A stretch of DNA of 11,153 bases from Prolixibacteraceae bacterium UBA5740. Lineage in GTDB: Bacteria > Bacteroidota > Bacteroidia > Bacteroidales > Prolixibacteraceae. Under the pieces are notes generated by a model, which was given only the letters and a program-made list of their open reading frames with translations, was not told the origin of the DNA and ran no database searches. Both the position numbers and the translations under genes were made by a program. Shown here piece after piece: positions 7,259 through 11,153 of the stretch; position 1 is the first letter of the stretch, and every line of letters begins with the position of its first letter. The DNA lies in contig DIFU01000123.1 of NCBI GenBank assembly GCA_002419285.1, positions 1 through 11,153 of the forward strand, written 5' to 3'.

Positions 7259-7563
7259 AGTTTCTGGGAAATCAATAGTTCATAAAAATAAGATTTTTGA
7301 CTGAAAGCAGGCAGATTTTGAAAGAAAAGTTTGCCGGTGAATGGATGCTTAAATATACCGACAAGTACCGGTATGTTGTATAACATGTTTTATGCAAACG
7401 TCACCGCAATCGTTTGCATAAAAGAATGCCTTAAACACCTGTAAATCTATTGGTAAGAAATTATAAATTCGCTCTGGAATTAAGGTTTTTGCTATAACTG
7501 ACTGATTAATTGAATGCAATTTCAGAATGAAAAAAGTTCTAATTAAAAACATCAAATTTACTT
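7259..7563. promoter_or_regulatory. Control region between lacI and susC
   Basis: This 305-bp spacer separates divergently transcribed lacI and susC. It holds a cluster of dyads between 7355 and 7423, described separately. Facing lacI, TATATTTA (7350-7357, minus strand) is one base off the -7 consensus but has no TTTG partner at the right distance. Facing susC, I found no exact -7 element between 7424 and 7563. The roughly 140 bases between the operator and susC are AT-rich and gene-free, consistent with a susC promoter and leader. The sequence before the susC ATG is A-rich with no Shine-Dalgarno. Confidence 0.6.
7388..7423. promoter_or_regulatory. Long spaced palindrome with embedded LacI-type operator
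   Basis: TTTTATGCAAACG (7388-7400) and its exact reverse complement CGTTTGCATAAAA (7411-7423) flank a 10-bp spacer. Inside it, GCAATCGTTTGC (7406-7417) is a compact LacI-type operator with one mismatched pair. GCAAAC (7394) and GCAATC (7406) are spaced exactly 12 bp apart, so two boxes may overlap. Neither strand has a T-run after the dyad, so it is not an intrinsic terminator. It is the likely binding site for the LacI regulator encoded next to it, controlling susC and possibly lacI. Confidence 0.75.
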
Positions 7564-10554
7564 ATGATGAATGTTGTTCTTAAAAATGTAAAAGTCTTTT
7601 TGCTGTTGGGAACACTACTGCTTACAAGCATGGTGTATGCTCAGCAAAAAACGGTTACCGGAAGGGTCACGGAGAAAAACACCGGTGAGCCTATTCCCGG
7701 GGTAACGGTTATTGTAAAGGGAACTACCATTGGTACCATTACCAACTTTGACGGTGATTTTTCACTGACTGTTCCGTCTGATGCCCAGACGCTGCAGTTC
7801 TCATTTGTTGGTATGACTTCCCAGGAGGTTCCGGTTACAGACGCAGTGTACAATATTGTCTTAGCACCCGATGTCATTGGCCTCGAAGAGGTAATAGCCA
7901 TTGGATATGGTACCACCAAGAAGGAAGATGCCACTGGTTCGGTCCAGGCGGTTTCAGCTTCCGATTTTAACAGGGGCGCCATTACATCACCACAGGAACT
8001 TGTTTCCGGTAAGATTGCCGGTGTACAAATCACGAATGGTGGTGGTGCGCCCGGAGAAGGAGCCACGATCCGTATCAGGGGTGGTTCTTCCCTTTCAGCC
8101 AGCAACGATCCGCTGTTCGTAATTGATGGCGTGCCGGTCGACAATGATGGCGTATCGGGTATGCGTAACCCGCTGAGTACTATCCATCCTTCGGATATTG
8201 AAACCTTTACGGTTTTGAAAGATGCTTCAGCTACCGCTATTTATGGTAGCCGTGCATCCAATGGGGTTATCATTATTACCACCAAAACCGGTCAGAGAGG
8301 CAGACCCATGAAAGTATCCTATAATGGTTTTGTTTCGGTGGGCAATAAGAGCGAATCAGTTGATGTTCTCTCGGCTTCCGAGTTTTCTTCAATGATTAAC
8401 GAAAGATATGCCAACAACCCGAATGCCAAGGGTTTGGTAGGTTCATCGAATACTTTATGGCAAGATGAAATTTACCAGACGGCTGTTAGTCATGACCACA
8501 ATGTCAGCCTTACCGGAAGTCTGGCCGAAGTGCCATTCCGTGTATCTGTGGGTTACTCTGATGAAGAAGGTATTCTCCTTACCGATGGACTGACCCGCTA
8601 TACCGGAGCTATCGGATTAAATCCCAGTCTTTTCCAGGATCACCTGAGGGTTAACATCAACCTGAAAGGTATGTACAACGAGAACCAGTTCGCCAACCGT
8701 GGAGCCATTGGTACAGCAGTTTCTTTTGACCCCACACAGCCAATTTTTTCCTCGGGTAACACAAAGTATGACCCGGCCAAGCCTTTTGGCGGATATTTTA
8801 CCTGGCTGAACAACGATGGTGACCCGATTTCCATTGCACCAATCAACCCAATGGCCCAGCTGATGATGACCGACGACCAGGCCAATGTTTTCAGGAGCCT
8901 TGGAAACATCCAGCTTGATTATCGCATGCATTTTCTTCCTGAACTGAGGGCTAACCTCAACCTGGGCTATGATGTTTCAAACAGTGAAGGGAGCATCATC
9001 CGCCCTGAAACCTATGCCGGAAACTATGACAAGGTAAACGGTGGCGGAACCAAGAATAATTATACCCAGGACAAAAAGAACAGCCTGCTCGATTTCTACC
9101 TCAATTATGTGAAGGATATCTCATCCATCGACAGCAGGATAGATGCAATGGTCGGTTATTCATGGCAGCATTTCTGGAGGGCTGGCGAAACCCTGGAAAC
9201 CAACTACAAGGGAACAGTTACCCGTCAGGACACCGATTATGAAACCGAAAATTACCTGGTTTCATTCTTCGGCCGACTCAATTATGCCTTCAAGAACCGT
9301 TATCTCTTTACCGCTACCGTGCGTCAGGACGGATCCTCCAGGTTTTCGCCCGATACACGCTGGGGTGTCTTCCCGTCTCTTGCATTTGCATGGAGGATAA
9401 AGGAAGAGGGATTCCTGAAGGATGTTTCCGCAATATCAGACCTTAAACTTCGTCTGGGTTATGGTATCACCGGCCAGCAGAACATCACCGACAATGATTA
9501 TCCCTACCTGCCACGCTATACCATGGGTGACGACTACTCACAGTACATGTTTGGAAATACCTGGTACAATACCTATCGTGCCGAAGGTTATGATGCCAAC
9601 ATCAAATGGGAAGAAACCACCACCTATAATATTGGTCTCGATTTTGGATTTGCCAATGGCAGAATATACGGTACCGTTGATGCCTACCAGCGTCAGACTG
9701 ACGACCTGATCAACTTTATCCCGGTTCCTGCAGGTACCAACCTGACCAATATGTTGCTTACCAATGTGGGTAACCTCGAAAACCGTGGTCTTGAATTTAC
9801 ATTGAACACCATACCGGTACAAACTACCGATTTTACCTGGGATCTTGGATTTAACATTTCCTATAATGAGAATGAAATCACCAAGCTGACTGCTTCTGAC
9901 GATCCTACTTACCTAGGTGTATTCACCGGTGGTATTTCAGGGGGTGTCGGTAACAATATCCAGATCCATAGTGTCGGTTATCCGGCCAATTCCTTCTTTG
10001 TATACGAACAGGTTTACGATGAAAGCGGAAAACCGGTTGAAGGTCTGTATGTCGACCGTAACAAGGATGGAAGGATCTCTGATGATGACCGTTACAGGTA
10101 TGAAAAGGCTGCTCCCGATTTCTTTATGGGTCTGACTACCAAACTGAATTACAAGAACTGGGATTTTTATGCTTCCGGTCGCGGTAATTATGGCAACTAC
10201 GTTTACAATAACGTGTTCTCGGGTGGTGCAACCTATAATAACCTCTATAATTCGGCAGGTTACCTGAACAGCCTGAACAGAAATGTCTTTGATTCCGGCT
10301 TTGAAAACCCGAAATACTTCACGGATTATTACGTAACCAATGCCTCATTCTTTAAGATTGACAATATTTCACTGGGCTATACACTTGAACAGCTGTTCGG
10401 AGAAAAAGTCAATATGAGGGTTTACTCTACCCTGCAGAATGTTGCCACCTTCACAAAATATGAAGGTCTGGATCCCGAAGTTGGCGGAGGAATTGACAAC
10501 AATCTTTACCCGCGGCCACGTACGCTGGTGTTTGGTGTAAATATTGATTTTTAA
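7564..10554 (+). CDS. susC: SusC-family TonB-dependent outer-membrane transporter
   Basis: A 996-residue protein of usual SusC length. Signal peptide 1-26 (cut after VYA before QQ). Residues 29-100 are the carboxypeptidase-regulatory-like beta domain (VTGRVTEKNTGEPIPGVTV). EEVIAIGYGT (108-117) marks the TonB-interacting linker. The plug domain carries IRIRGGSSL (169-177), PLFVIDGVPVD (183-193) and ASATAIYGSRASNGVI (221-236). The rest is the 22-strand barrel, ending in Phe for BAM-dependent insertion. DRNKDGRISDDD (831-842) is an EF-hand-like calcium loop common in this family. With SusD it imports maltodextrins in a TonB-dependent way; substrate is inferred from the GH13 and transporter neighbours. 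Two adjacent ATG codons (7564 and 7567) are equally plausible starts. SusD follows after ten bases, so both are one operon. Confidence 0.96.
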   Translation: MMNVVLKNVKVFLLLGTLLLTSMVYAQQKTVTGRVTEKNTGEPIPGVTVIVKGTTIGTITNFDGDFSLTVPSDAQTLQFSFVGMTSQEVPVTDAVYNIVLAPDVIGLEEVIAIGYGTTKKEDATGSVQAVSASDFNRGAITSPQELVSGKIAGVQITNGGGAPGEGATIRIRGGSSLSASNDPLFVIDGVPVDNDGVSGMRNPLSTIHPSDIETFTVLKDASATAIYGSRASNGVIIITTKTGQRGRPMKVSYNGFVSVGNKSESVDVLSASEFSSMINERYANNPNAKGLVGSSNTLWQDEIYQTAVSHDHNVSLTGSLAEVPFRVSVGYSDEEGILLTDGLTRYTGAIGLNPSLFQDHLRVNINLKGMYNENQFANRGAIGTAVSFDPTQPIFSSGNTKYDPAKPFGGYFTWLNNDGDPISIAPINPMAQLMMTDDQANVFRSLGNIQLDYRMHFLPELRANLNLGYDVSNSEGSIIRPETYAGNYDKVNGGGTKNNYTQDKKNSLLDFYLNYVKDISSIDSRIDAMVGYSWQHFWRAGETLETNYKGTVTRQDTDYETENYLVSFFGRLNYAFKNRYLFTATVRQDGSSRFSPDTRWGVFPSLAFAWRIKEEGFLKDVSAISDLKLRLGYGITGQQNITDNDYPYLPRYTMGDDYSQYMFGNTWYNTYRAEGYDANIKWEETTTYNIGLDFGFANGRIYGTVDAYQRQTDDLINFIPVPAGTNLTNMLLTNVGNLENRGLEFTLNTIPVQTTDFTWDLGFNISYNENEITKLTASDDPTYLGVFTGGISGGVGNNIQIHSVGYPANSFFVYEQVYDESGKPVEGLYVDRNKDGRISDDDRYRYEKAAPDFFMGLTTKLNYKNWDFYASGRGNYGNYVYNNVFSGGATYNNLYNSAGYLNSLNRNVFDSGFENPKYFTDYYVTNASFFKIDNISLGYTLEQLFGEKVNMRVYSTLQNVATFTKYEGLDPEVGGGIDNNLYPRPRTLVFGVNIDF

Positions 10555-10564
10555 CAGATTAACA

Positions 10565-11153
10565 ATGAAAAAGATGATTAGGAAAAATACAAAATATCTG
10601 TTGACAGCGGTACTGGCCTTTATGTTTGCCTTTACCGGATGTATTGATGATCTGGACACATTGCCTCTTGACCCGGATGTAGTTACCTCAGCCGATGTGT
10701 ACAAAAAACCTGAGAACTATAAATTGGTGCTTGCAAAGCTGTATGCCGGATTATCAATGAGCGGACAACAAGGTCCTGCCGGACAAGGTGATATCAGTGG
10801 ATTGGATGAAGGTTTCGGACAATACCTGCGAGGTTACTTTTACCACCAGCAACTTCCGACTGATGAAGCAGTCATTGGCTGGAATGATGCAACACTTCGT
10901 GATTTCCATGACATTGACTGGACTTCGACCGATGGTTTTGTCAGTGCTTTCTACTACAGGGTATTCTACCAAATTTCTGCTACCAATGAGTTTATCAGGG
11001 AAACAACACCCGAGAAATTGGATGAAAGAGGTATTTCAGGAAATGTCAGGACTGATATTGAAATGTTCCGTGCCGAAGCCCGCTACCTGCGTGCCCTGAG
11101 TTACTGGCATGCCATCGACCTGTTTGGCAATGTGCCCTTCGTCACCGAAAACG
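10565..11153 (+). CDS. susD: SusD-family outer-membrane glycan-binding lipoprotein (partial)
   Basis: The frame opens at ATG 10565, ten bases after the susC stop, and is still open at the window edge after about 196 codons, so the C-terminal part (roughly the last 60 percent of a usual SusD) is missing. Residues 1-25 are a lipoprotein signal with basic start, hydrophobic core and lipobox ending in Thr-Gly-Cys26, the lipidated residue. An acidic stretch (IDDLD) follows the Cys, as in surface-exported Bacteroidota lipoproteins. The GQGDISGLDEGFGQYLRGYF stretch (74-93), followed by LPTDEAVIGW, and the FRAEARYLRALSYWHAIDLFG stretch (about 170-190) are classic SusD N-terminal TPR-region signatures. 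It caps SusC from the cell surface and captures maltodextrins. The starch/maltodextrin preference is inferred from context. Confidence 0.94.
   Translation, partial: MKKMIRKNTKYLLTAVLAFMFAFTGCIDDLDTLPLDPDVVTSADVYKKPENYKLVLAKLYAGLSMSGQQGPAGQGDISGLDEGFGQYLRGYFYHQQLPTDEAVIGWNDATLRDFHDIDWTSTDGFVSAFYYRVFYQISATNEFIRETTPEKLDERGISGNVRTDIEMFRAEARYLRALSYWHAIDLFGNVPFVTEN

Noticed and set aside
7350..7357. TATATTTA as lacI -7 element
   Set aside because: One base off consensus and no TTTG at 19-21 bp upstream on the minus strand, so it is not supported as a promoter.
7349..7555. 68-codon open frame on the minus strand between lacI and susC
   Set aside because: It spans the palindromic control region, its amino-acid sequence has no recognisable features, and its codons are explained by AT-rich spacer DNA. 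Regulatory use of the region is better supported.

Overview
The window comes from a member of the phylum Bacteroidota, probably of the Bacteroidales/Marinilabiliales type. The main evidence is a SusC/SusD pair, a SusA-like GH13 enzyme, an exact TAnnTTTG-type -7 element and A-rich translation leaders without Shine-Dalgarno sequences. The order-level placement is inference. Most of the window is a maltodextrin/starch utilisation locus arranged in two divergent arms around a LacI-family regulator.

Layout. Positions 118-984 (-) encode a secreted coiled-coil protein of unknown function, separated from the sugar locus by a 454-bp gap that holds an intrinsic terminator. The minus-strand operon runs from right to left: an MFS sugar transporter of the GPH/SLC45-like type (start near 6025), a half-length GH65-derived protein (3276-4367), and a secreted SusA-like GH13 alpha-glucanase (1439-3268). 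Next comes lacI (6242-7258, -). After a 305-bp control region, the plus strand carries susC (7564-10554) and a susD that runs off the right edge (10565-11153).

How it would work. SusC/SusD take maltodextrins across the outer membrane. The GH13 enzyme trims them in the periplasm. The MFS protein carries maltose or short oligosaccharides into the cytoplasm. In related loci a full-length GH65 maltose phosphorylase and a beta-phosphoglucomutase then act there. In this window the phosphoglucomutase gene is absent. The GH65 gene survives only as a 363-codon open frame that lacks the N-terminal domain, the catalytic-acid motif and the phosphate-site segment.

Regulation. A 12-bp sequence, CGCAATCGTTTG, built like a LacI-family operator, occurs in both control regions: 7405-7416 (+) before susC and 6205-6216 (-) before the transporter operon. 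The copy before susC is embedded in a perfect 13+13-bp dyad with a 10-bp spacer. The copy before the transporter lies about 56 bp upstream of the predicted -33 element, a position that fits activation better than simple repression.

The best candidates for something not previously described are the GH65-derived open frame (pseudoenzyme or decaying gene) and the paired, unusually spaced operator arrangement.
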